Positions 1-10,772 of a DNA stretch of 64,000 nucleotides are shown in pieces. Position numbers and translations under genes: made by a program. A model generated the notes under the pieces. That model was not told the origin of the DNA. It did not search any database and saw only the letters and a list, made by a program, of their open reading frames with translations. Source of the stretch: Sapria himalayana (lineage: Eukaryota; Streptophyta; Magnoliopsida; Malpighiales; Rafflesiaceae); NCBI GenBank assembly GCA_029783825.1, contig JAREIK010018579.1, positions 1 to 64,000 on the forward strand. The letters are read 5' to 3'. The number at the start of each line of letters is the position of its first letter. Within the stretch, counting starts at the first letter, position 1.

Positions 1-3000
1 GATTTATAAGTTTTATTTAAACACTGATATAGCAAAAAATTTATTTATAATATTTTTTCTAATTTGTGAAGATTATATCCTTTGAAAATATAATAATTTT
101 TAAATTTTTTCAAATGTAAATATATTATTTATTTATAATAATCTTCATAATTATAATTCATTTAAATTCAATATAAATAATTATATTGCAGGATATTATA
201 ATTATGATCTAAAAATTAATAAAATAGTTATTATTTAAAAAGTAATTGCAAATCTAAATTTATTCAAATCAAAGTAAATATATTTTAAATAATAGTTTTT
301 TTAATGTTTTGCTTTTTTTATAACTTTATATTTTGTTATTAAAAATAAATTATTTAAATTATATTTGTCTTACTCATAAGTTATTTTGTAATTTATAATT
401 CTATAATAATAAACTACTAAATAATTAAAATAAATATTTAAAATTATAATGAATACAAATAAAATTGAGATTTATTATTATTATTCAGGATATACCGATT
501 TAATAGTTTAAGTATTTAGGTGTTTTGTGGTTTAGAAGTTTAGTGATTTAATTTTTAGACCTTTAGTGATTTATATTTTTTTTTAAGAATGAAAAAACAC
601 AAAATTTAATTTTTTTATTATTTTTTTAATTTTTGAAGGTTGTAACCTTTGAAAATATAATAATTGTTAATTTTTTTAAATATGAATATAATATTTAGTT
701 ATAATAATCATAATTATATATAATGTAAACTCAATATAAATAATTTTATTGATAGATATTATAATAATGATCAATAAATAAATTAATAAACTTGTATTTA
801 TAAGAATGATATAAATTAAAATATAATTGTATAATATAAAATAATTCAAAATCAGAATAAGATATATTATTAAATAATAATTTTTTTCTTTTTAAAATTT
901 TGCCTCTTTTATGAGAATTTCTTTTAATGAAAAATAAATTATTTTAATTATTATATGTCGCACTGATATTTATTTTGTAATTAATATTTCTATAAAAATA
1001 AACTGAATAAATAATTAAATGCTATTTAAAATTATAATGATTACTATATAAATTGAGATTTATTATTTATTATTTAGGGACTATACTAATTTAATGGTTT
1101 TAAAGTATTTATGGGCTTCAGGGTTTAGGCGTGTAGTCATTTTAGTATTTAGTCATTTAGTGGTTTATAGGTTTTATATTAAAATAAAAAAAATTATTTT
1201 TGTTTATTTTTTCTCATTTTGAAGGTTTTAACCTTTTGAAAATATAATAATTTTTCAAATTTATTTTAGAAACGTGAATCACTATGAAGTATAATAAGCA
1301 TTAATAATTATATATTCATATTAAATTCAATATAAAACTTTTTTATTGATATTTTTTATTATAATAATGATCATGATAAAAAGTAATAACCTATTATTAA
1401 TTAAGATAAATAATGTTTATAAATATATTTTACAAAACCTAAAATGTCTCAAAATCAAAGTGATATTTTTACACAATATTAATTTTAAATTTTTTAAATT
1501 TTTGTATATATTTATAAGCCTATATATTTTTTAATGAAAAATAAATAATTCAATTTATATTTGTCTCACAATTAGTTTATTTTTTAATTTTTATTTCTAT
1601 AAAATTAAACTAATAAATAATTAAAATTTATATTAAAAATTCTAATGAATACTAAAAAAAATGAGATTATTATTTATTATTTAAGGTATAACTATTTAAT
1701 TGTTTAAGTTTCTTGGGGTTTTGGGGTTAAGGAGTTTATTGATTTATATATTTACACATTTAGTGTTTATAGGTTTTATTTAATCAATGAAATAACAAAA
1801 AATTTATTTTTATGAATTTTCGTCATTGTCAAAGGTTAAGACCATTAAAAATAATAATAATTTTTAATAGTTCTAAAATATGAATACAATACTTAGTTAT
1901 AAGAATATTAATAATTATATTTGTTATAGTTTCAAAATAAAAAATTGTATTAATATATATTATAATAACGATCACAAAATAAATTAATAAACTATTATTA
2001 ATAAGATAGATATTAATTAAAATATATTTGCAGAACCAAAAATAATTCAAAATCAAAGTAAATTATATTACTTAATAAAATATTAAATTTTTGAAATTTT
2101 GTTTATTTTTATAAGCTTATTTTTTTTTCATAAAAAATAATTTATTTAAATTATATATGTCTCACTCATTATTTATTTTGTAATAATATTGCTATAAAAA
2201 TAAACTAAAAAATAATTAAAATGAATATTTAAAATTATAATGAATACAAATAAAAATGAGATTTAAAATTTATTATTTAGGTTATATAGGTTTAATGGTT
2301 AAAGTATTTAGGGGGTTTTGGGGTTATGAGTCTAGAGATTTAAATGTTTAGGCATTTAGAGGTTTATAAGTTTAATTTAAATAATAAAATAATAAAAAAA
2401 TTATTTTTGTGATTTTTTATCATTTTTGAAGGTTATAACCTTTGAAAATATAATAAATTTTAGTTTATTTTCAAATGTAAATATAATATTTAGTTATAAT
2501 AACTTAAGAATTATAAGATGTTTTAATTGAATATAAGTAATTTTATTGTTCAATATTATAAAAATAATCAAATAATAATTAATAAACTATTTTTAATAAG
2601 GATTGATCTCAATTAAAATATAATTGCAAAACCTATATATAATGATTCAAAATCAAAGTAAAATATATTACTAATAATAATTTTTTTTAAAATTTTTACT
2701 TCTTTATATAAGCTTTTTTTTGATTAAAAATAAATTTTTAAAATTATATTTGTCTCACTCATTATTTATCTTGTGATTGATATTTATCTAAAAAATAAAC
2801 TAATAAATAATTAAAATGAATATTTAAAATTATAATAAATACAAATTAAAATGAGATTTATGATTTATTATATAGGGTATGCCGGTTAATGTTTGATTAT
2901 TTAGTGGTTTATAGATTTTATTTATATAATACAAATTTAAAATTCTATTTTTGATTTTATCGGATTTTCAAAGGTTATAACCTTGAAAATAAAATAATTT

Positions 3001-4134
3001 TTAAAATTTTTTGAAATGTGAATACCATGTATAATTATATTAATCTTACTAATTATATATCATATAAATTCAATATAAATAATTTTAATGATAAATAAAA
3101 TAATAATAATCAAAATTAAATTAATAAACTATTATTAATAAGATAAATATTAATTAAAATATATTTACATACCACAAAATGATTCATAATCAAATCAAAA
3201 TATATCACTAAATAATAATATTTAATTTTTATAATTTTCCTTCGTTTTATACGCATATATTTTTTTAAAAAAAATAAATTATTTAAATAATATATGTCTC
3301 ACTCGAAGTTTATTTTGTAATTAATTTTTCTAAAAAATTAAACTATAAATAATTAAAATTAATATTTAAAATTATAATAAATAGAAATAAAAATGTGCGT
3401 TATTATTATTAAGTAGTATATAACTGTTAAAGGGTTTATGTATTTAGGGGTTTTGGGATTTAAGAGCTTACTAATTTAAGTAAGTAAGCTTTTAATGATA
3501 TAAGTTTTTATTTAAAAAATGAAATAATAAAAAATTTATTTTTTTTTTATTTTTTAACATTTTCAAAGTTTATAACCTTTGAAAATATAATAATTTTAAA
3601 ATTTTTTCAAAAGTGAATAAAATATTTAGTTAAAATAATCATTATATTTATATTTCATATAAATTCAATATAAACATTTTTATTGATAAATATTCTAATA
3701 ATGATGAAAAAATAAATTAATAATCTTTTATTAATAAGATAGATATCAATTAAAATATATTTACAAAACCTAAAATGATTCATAAGCAAAGTAAAATATC
3801 TTACTATATAATAATTTTTGTTTTGAATTTTGTTTTTCTTTTAAAAAGTTTATCTATATTATTTGATGAAAAATAATTTATATAAATTTTATTTGTGTAA
3901 CTCATAATTTATTTTGTAATAAATATTTATATTAAAATAAACAAATAAATAATTAAATTTGAATATTTAAAATTAAATGGAAAAAAATGAGATTTATTCT
4001 TTATTATAGAGGATATACCTGTTTAATTTAAATTAGATTAGTCTCACTAATAATTTTTTTTGTAATTAATATTTCTATAAAAATAAACTGATAATTAATT
4101 AAAATTATACTGAATAATTAAAATAATTTATTTT
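1..4134 (+). repeat. Satellite array block 1 (~590-bp monomers, + orientation)
   Basis: Seven diverged monomers in tandem. The palindromic landmark (variants of AAAGGTTATAACCTTT) is centred near 75, 643, 1,229, 1,839, 2,435, 2,976 and 3,571, giving spacings of about 540-610 bp. Variants run in the order end-of-b, a, c, e, m, h, f, k. The same order recurs from 13,514 and from 47,547, where an extra partial monomer (d) sits between c and e. The block ends inside a k-type partial monomer where complex element A begins. Short open frames here differ between monomers and are chance products of AT-rich sequence. No gene or RNA gene is visible. Confidence 0.93.
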
Positions 4135-4523
4135 GTTTCTCTCTCAACTCTAGAATTATTGTTAAAGCTTTAACCAAAATAATAGGAGCTTTTACATTAT
4201 CTCTATTATGTCTCATCATATTTGATGTTGAATCACTAGGCTATCAAAGGTAATTTGACTCATGCACGCTAACAGACTAAACCAAAGTTGTACCCCTATG
4301 TGTTGAAATAACTAGTTGTTGAGGATGTTATTTATATTGATTATTGTAATTTCTTCTAAAATATGTCTCAGGCACATACTCAAAGCAATTTTTTTTAAAA
4401 CATAATTCACCTCTAAAAAAATAACGACCTTGTAAGCTATTAGAACAAACTAGCCCGAGGGTGGTTTGAGGAGGGCAAGAAGTTTGGGCTATCTTTCAAT
4501 CAAGAATCAAAAAAATTATTTTA

Positions 4524-4748
4524 TTGGCATATCTAAGCCTTTTTTTATATCCTCGTGGATATGAAAAGTATCATTTCTTTCTTTTTATATTAAATGAGTT
4601 ATGTATACAAGCTCGCAATACCCAAAAAGGTGTAAATTGGCATGTCTAAGCCTTTTTTTATATCCTCATGGATATGAAATGTATCATTTCTTTCTTTTTA
4701 TATTAAATGAGTTATGTATACAAGCTCACAATACCCAAAAAAGGCGTA
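4524..4748 (+). repeat. 113-bp direct tandem duplication unique to copy A
   Basis: The segment beginning TTGGCATATCTAAGCC at 4,524 repeats almost exactly from 4,637. It includes the same TATATTAAATGAGTTATG and CAATACCCAAAAA landmarks. Copies B, C and D carry a single unit, so the duplication arose in copy A after the copies separated. Confidence 0.9.
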
Positions 4749-5346
4749 ATGAATCATATTCAAATGTATAAAAGGTTTTAATCATTGCTCTAAATATAAG
4801 TCTTGCATATTCACACTTGAGGTCACAAATCAAAGGAAAAAGCCATAGTGATATTTCCAATCCCAAGAATTTTAGCTGAAGAAAGTTATAAAGAGTAGTA
4901 GTCGAGCTTTAACTATATCTAGGGTCATGACTTTTGCTCTTGAGGAATGTCCAAAGTTACAATCATTCCTAGTGCAATGACTTTGCAATATAAAGATAAA
5001 ATGCACAAGCTATGGTCATATCCAATACTATGACCCAGTATTATAGTGATTAAATATGTATTCATGATCATTCTTAGTGCCATAACAATATGTTCAACAG
5101 AGAGACACAAGTTATTGCATATCCTGATCGATATGATTTTGTGTTCTAGAGATAAAATATACAATCATGACCATTGCTAATGCTACAATAATCTAAAGTA
5201 AGAAAGAGACTGAATCCATAACTCGACCCTAGAGTAAAGACTTTGTGTTACATATACAAAAAGATAAATCTGTGACATTACTAAATGTTGTAATTTCAAT
5301 TTAAATTTAACACTTAGTCATTTGATTATAAAAGTACAAAACATGA

Positions 5347-5430
5347 GATTTACGATTTAGGTTTTATGGGTTGGGGTTATAGTTTATGGTTTAAGGTTTA
5401 GGATTTAAAGTTTAGGGTTTATGGTTTTTT
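5347..5430 (+). repeat. Degenerate plant telomere-like tract in copy A
   Basis: About 12 heptamer-like units related to TTTAGGG, for example GTTTATG, GTTTAAG, GTTTAGG and GTTTAGG, running into a poly-T/TTTTTTG stretch. The register is 7 bp, unlike the 8-bp register of the telomere-like stretch in the satellite monomers. The same tract lies at the same place in copies B, C and D. Confidence 0.8.
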
Positions 5431-8400
5431 TTGTTTTTTTTTGGAAAATATACACTTTATTTATCATTTAGGCACACAACTTACAAGAGACTAAAAAACT
5501 GAATAATTTAGACCAACCCACCAAATCCTATGCACCTTAATGATTCTATGCATAAAATACATAAAAAAATAATGCATAATAATTCGAAGCATACGAATAC
5601 AACTAAAATCACCTGGCATTCCCAGACTTCAGAGTTGGCATTGAGTCATTATGTGAACTTCCTCCTTTCCATTCGGATTTGTCCAAGCCTTTTGGAGCAA
5701 CCTGAATGATGCACAATATTAAAACTATGCAAATATAAGATTGTGCATGTCTGTGACATGCAACATCAAGCATTTGCCTATGTCATTCTTATGCAATAAA
5801 ATACATGTTAAACTAAATACCCATAAATCCACAAGTCCATATCTACGACACTTAGTCAATTCATTCTCACCTTTGAAATACACATTCTTGAGCTCCAATG
5901 ATCCTCAAAAGAGTATCTCTTGGGTTAGAATGTTTACTCCTCGAGCTCCAAGAAGTGGTTGTATGTTGCACCGACAAAATATCAAAAAATATGCATGCAT
6001 CGGTGTGCATGTGTGATGAGGTCCATCTCATAGTCTAATTATCTACGCGTACAACTAACCTAGAATACAAGTAAAATTACAAAATGCTATAAAGATGGGT
6101 CTTCTGCTCCTGGGAGTGTTGCATCACCTAATGTGTATTTATAAAATGCATTAGCGGGCACCACTTAGAGATACTCATGGGTCTAGTTTCCCTCATTGCA
6201 TGCTACATAGAGAAAAGACAAAATTGTGTGTGTGAGTATGTCGTGATCTGTCTATACAAGTACATGGTGCATATAAAGTCCAAAATACAAAATGACTACA
6301 AACATAAACTAAAAGTTTGAATCTTTCTCTCCCGTGTGGTTGGTATGGACTCCATTGCTTACTAGTCCTTCTTGGTGCGGCTTCAGATTTTGATGGCTCT
6401 CCAATTAATCATGGATTATTTGCTACTCTTGTTGGGCGACAGTTGGGTGGCCCTCTATGCTGTCTGATAAGGCTAGTTAGACCCACTCCGAGCTACTCTT
6501 GGGTTTACTCTCGACCACTTTGCTCAGTCTCGTCAGTTGTCTGAATGTTATCATCCTTGTTTGCTAGTGCGGCCCTCTACAAGGTGGTGGCCCATACTTC
6601 TGGTTGCTTCCAGGATTTGCTGTCCCCTCTAAATGCTACACCAAAATGGACAATAATATGTGCACGTGTGTACTGTGGTCCGTCGCTATGTGTGTGTGGT
6701 GCAGCAGTATCATGGTTTAGGAGTTTAGTAATTTAAGTATTTAGATATTTTGTGGTTTATAGGTTTTATACAAATAATGAAATAACAGAAAAATTATTTT
6801 TATGATATTTTCCCATTTTCAAGGTTATAACCATTGAAAATATAATAATAATTAATTTTTTTTCAAATGTTAATACAATATTTAATTATAATAATCATAC
6901 AAATTAAATATCATGTAAATTCAATATAAATAATTTGATTGATCGATATTATAATACTATTCATAAATAGACAAATAAACTATTATTAATAAGATAGATA
7001 TTAATTAAAATATATTTGAAAAACCTAAAATGATTCAAAAACAAAGTAAAATATATTACTAAATAATAATTTTTTATTTTTAAATTTTTTATTCTTTTTA
7101 TAAGCTTATAATTTTTTTGATGATGATAAATTATTTAAATTATATTTGTCTCATTCATAATTTTATTTTGCAATTAATATTTCTATAAAAATAAACTAAT
7201 AAATAATTATAATGAATACAAATAAAAATGATTTTTATGATTAATTATTTAGGGTATACCGGTTTAATGGTTTAAGTATTTAAGAGTTTAGGAGTTTAGT
7301 GATTTTAGTTTTTTGGCATTTAGTAGTTTATATGTTTTATTTAAATAATGAAATAACATAAAAATTATTTTTCAATTTTTTTATCTATTTTGAAGGTTAT
7401 AAACTTTATAAATATAATAATTTTTAAATTTTTTTCAAATGTAAATACAATATTTAGATATAATAAACTTAATAATTATATATCATGTAAATTAAAAATA
7501 AACAATTTTATTGATAGATATTAATAAAACAAATATAAATATAATTATGATCAAAAAATAAATTAATAATCTTTTATTTATTGATAAATATTTTTATATT
7601 ATTTATAAATACTTAAACCTTTAAAGATGGTTTAAATGTTTATGTAGTTAAGGGTTTTGGGGTTTAGGAGTTTAATGATTTAAGCGTTTAGGCATTTAGT
7701 AGTTTATAGGTTTTATATAAACAATAAAATAACAAAAAAATGTATTTTTGTGATTATCTCATTTTCAAAGATGATAACATTTAAAAATATAATAATTTTT
7801 AAATTATTTTCAAATGTTAATATAATATATAGTTATAATAACCTTTATAATTATATAACATGTAAATTCAATACAAACAATTTTATTGATAAATATTCTA
7901 ATAATGATCAAAAAATAAATTAATAATCTATTATTAGTAAGATAGATATCAATTAAAATATAATTACTAAACCTAAAATGATTCAGAAGAAAAGAAAAAT
8001 ATATTACTATATAATAAATTTGTGTTTTGAAAAAATTTTTTTTAAAAGAAGTTTATCAATAATTTTTTGATGAAAAATAATTTATTTAATTTTTTTTTGT
8101 CTAGCTCAATTTATTTTGTAATTAATATTTATATATAAATAAACAAATAAATAATTAAAATGAATATTTAAAATTATAATGAAAAAAAATGAGGTTTATT
8201 ATTTATTATTTAGGGATACTATTTTAATTTAAATTAGATTTGTCTTACAAATAATTTATTTTGTAATTAATATTTCTATAAAAATAAAGTGTTAAATAAT
8301 TAAAATAAAAATTTAAAATTATACTGAATAAAATTTAAAATAAGATTTATTATTAATCTATACCAGTTTAACGGAATAAGTATTTAGAGGTTTTGTCATT

Positions 8401-9086
8401 TAGGAGTTTAGCAATTTATGTTTTTAGGCTTTTAGTGGTTTATAGGTTTTATTTAAAAAATAAAATAACAAAAAATTTTCTATAATTTGATATCATTTTC
8501 ATAGGGTATAAACTTTGAAAATATAATAATATTTACAATTTTTTGAAATGTGAATATAATATTTAATTATAATAATATTAATAATTATATATCATATAAA
8601 TTCAATATAAATAATTTTATTGATAGATAATATAAGAATGATCAAAAATTAAATTAATAACATATAAATAAAAAGGTAGATATTAATTAAAAAATATTTA
8701 CAAAACGCAAATTGATTCAAAATTAAAGTAAAATATATTATTGGATAATAATTTTTAATTTTTAAATTTATACTTATTTTATAAGCGTCTATTTTTTTTA
8801 TTAAAAATAAATTAATTAAATTATATTTCCACACTCATAATTTATTTTGTAATAAATATTTCTATAAAAATAAACTAATAAATAATTAAAATGAATATTT
8901 AAAATTATAATAAATAAAAATAAAAATTAGATTTATTAATAATTAAGTAGTATATAGCAGCTTAATGGTTTATGTATTTAGGCATTACGTGGTTTAGGAG
9001 TTTACAGATTTAACTGTGTATGAATTTAGTGGTTTATAGTTTTTATTTAAGAAAAAAATAAAAAAAATTATTTTTATTATTTTTTG

Positions 9087-9118
9087 ATATTTTCAAAGGT
9101 TATAACCTTTGAAAATAT
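9087..9118. repeat. Perfect 32-bp palindrome of the satellite monomer
   Basis: An uninterrupted dyad centred on AAAGGTTATAACCTTT, extended symmetrically to ATATTTTC at the left and GAAAATAT at the right, with no mismatch. The same 32-bp form is found at 34,130-34,161, 39,181-39,212, 40,526-40,557 and, in the inverted block, 57,246-57,277. Confidence 0.95.
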
Positions 9119-10282
9119 AATAATATTAAAATTTTTTGAAATATGAATAAATATTTATTTATAATAATCATAATAATTATATATCATATAAATTCAATAT
9201 AAACAATTTTATTGATAGATATTCTAATAATTATCAAAAAATAAATTAAAAATTTATTATGAATAAGATTGATTTTACTTAAAATATAATATCAAAACCT
9301 AAAATGATTAAAAATCAAAGCAAAATATATTACTTAATAATAATTATTTGTTTTTAAATTTTTATTCTTTTTTAAGCTTATCTATTTTTTGATGAAAAAT
9401 AATTTTTATAAATTATATTTTTAACTCATAATTTATTTTATAATTAATATGTATATATAAATAAAAAACTAAATAAAAAAAATGAATTTTTAAATTATAT
9501 TGAAAACAAATAAAAATGAGATTTATTAATTATTATTTAGGGTATACACGTTTAAACAATTATCTATATAGGGTTATCGACTTTTTGTAGTGTATTAATT
9601 TAAGTGTTTAGGCATTTAGTGATTTATAGGTTTTTTTTAAACAATGAAATAATAAAAAAATATTTTTTTTGTTTTTTCACATGTTCAAAGGTTATAAACT
9701 TTGAAAATATAATAATTTTAAAATTTTTTTCAAAAGTGAATACAATATTTAGTAATAATAATAATTAAATTTATATATCATATAAATTAAATATAAATAT
9801 TTTTATTGATAAATATTATAATAATGATCAAAAAATAAATTAATAATCTATTATTAATAAGTTAGATATCAATTAAAATATAATTACAAAACCTAAATTG
9901 ATTCATAAACAAAGTAAAATATATTACTATATAATAATTTTTTGTTTTTCATTTTTTTATTCTTTTAATAAGTTTATCTATATTTTTTTGTTGAATCATA
10001 ATTTATATAAATTATATTTGTCTAACTTATAATTCATTTTGTAATTAATATTTATATAAAAGTAAACAAATAAATAATTAAAATGAATATTTAAAATTAT
10101 AATGAAAAAAATAAAAATGAGATTTATTATTTATTTGTTAGGATATACATGTTTAAAATATATATCTATTTAGGGTTTTCGAGATTTAGAACTTATTGAT
10201 TTAAGTATTTAGGAATTTAATGGTTTATGGCTTTTATTTAAATAATGAAATAACAAAAAATTTATTTTTGATATTTTTTTAA

Positions 10283-10310
10283 ATTTTCAAATGTCATAAC
10301 ATTTGAAAAT
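10283..10310. repeat. Satellite dyad with compensatory arm changes
   Basis: Left arm ATTTTCAAATGT, centre CATA, right arm ACATTTGAAAAT. Compared with the common form, G became T in the left arm and C became A at the paired position in the right arm, so all 12 arm positions still pair. Confidence 0.9.
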
Positions 10311-10669
10311 ATAATAATTTTTAAATTTTTTACAAATGTGAATACAATATTTAGTAATAATAATAATTATCACTATATATAATATAAACTAAATATAAAC
10401 AATTTTATTGATAATATTATATCAATTATCAAAAAATAAATTAATAAACTATTATTAATATGATAGATATAAATTAAAATATAATTAAAACACCTAAAAT
10501 GAATCAAAATCAAAGTAAATTTATTACTAAATAATACTTTTGATTTTTAGTATTTGCCTTATTTAATAAGATTATATATTTTTTGATAAAAAATAAATTA
10601 TTTAAATTATATTTGTATCACTCATAATTTATTTCGTAATTAATATTTATATAAATTATTAAAATTATA

Positions 10670-10772
10670 TTTAAGGTTTACAAGTTTAAAGGTTTAGATA
10701 TTTAGGGGCTTCGGTGTTTAGAAGTTTAGATATTTATGTATATAGGCATTTAATGGTTTATAAGTTTTATTT
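10670..10772 (+). repeat. Octamer-phased TTTANNNN tract (b-type monomer)
   Basis: One heptamer followed by twelve consecutive octamers, nearly all beginning TTTA, for example TTTACAAG, TTTAAAGG, TTTAGATA and TTTAGGGG. The tract is G-rich on this strand and resembles degenerate telomeric repeat, but with an 8-bp period. Equivalent tracts occur in every full monomer. This one and 30,869-30,971 are the cleanest I followed. Confidence 0.85.

Larger units (their letters stand above)
4135..6712 (+). repeat. Complex interspersed element, copy A (~2.6 kb)
   Basis: Sequence of much higher GC content than the satellite, shared at 70-90% or better by eye with copies B, C and D. The left half (about 4,135-5,345) is followed by a degenerate telomere-like tract, a T-rich stretch, and a right half (about 5,450-6,712). 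No terminal inverted repeats, LTRs or target duplication were recognised. Compared with an empty k/i site such as 52,700-52,930, about 70 bp of satellite is missing at the insertion point. Open frames of 63-91 codons lie in the right half but are short, lack a conserved ATG and are disrupted in other copies, so I do not call a protein. It could be a captured non-coding fragment or a non-autonomous transposon remnant. Its class is unknown. Confidence 0.8.

Noticed and set aside
1346..1534. 62-codon open frame in satellite
   Set aside because: It is Ile/Lys/Asn/Phe-rich from AT-rich sequence, is not kept in the same phase in homologous monomers, and matches no family. Similar frames at 1,829, 8,649, 27,808, 40,457, 41,756, 42,254 and 46,544 were rejected for the same reason.
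4925..5164. Minus-strand frames of 60-79 codons in the left half of elements A, C and D
   Set aside because: The frames align because the DNA is homologous, but lengths and starts vary and B reads open on the other strand (18,909-19,109). There is no family match.
5741..6016. 91-codon frame in complex element A (partner 60,449-60,631 on the minus strand)
   Set aside because: Only partly open in D and deleted in C. There is no recognisable domain or splice context, and it is probably non-coding.
6317..6544. 75-codon frame in complex element A, with partners in C (25,088-25,315) and D (59,738-60,052)
   Set aside because: It looks conserved, but it starts at TTG rather than ATG, has a stop in copy B, and goes out of frame in D. 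The similarity follows from the DNA copies being related, and no known domain is recognised.
4135..6712. Complex element as an LTR retrotransposon or Helitron
   Set aside because: I looked for TG...CA ends with a target duplication, direct terminal repeats, and a TC start with a CTRR hairpin end. None fits, so the class is left open.
10670..10772. Octamer tract as a functional 8-bp telomere repeat
   Set aside because: It is too degenerate, only about 100 bp long, and repeated within each monomer far from any end. It is best read as telomere-like satellite sequence.
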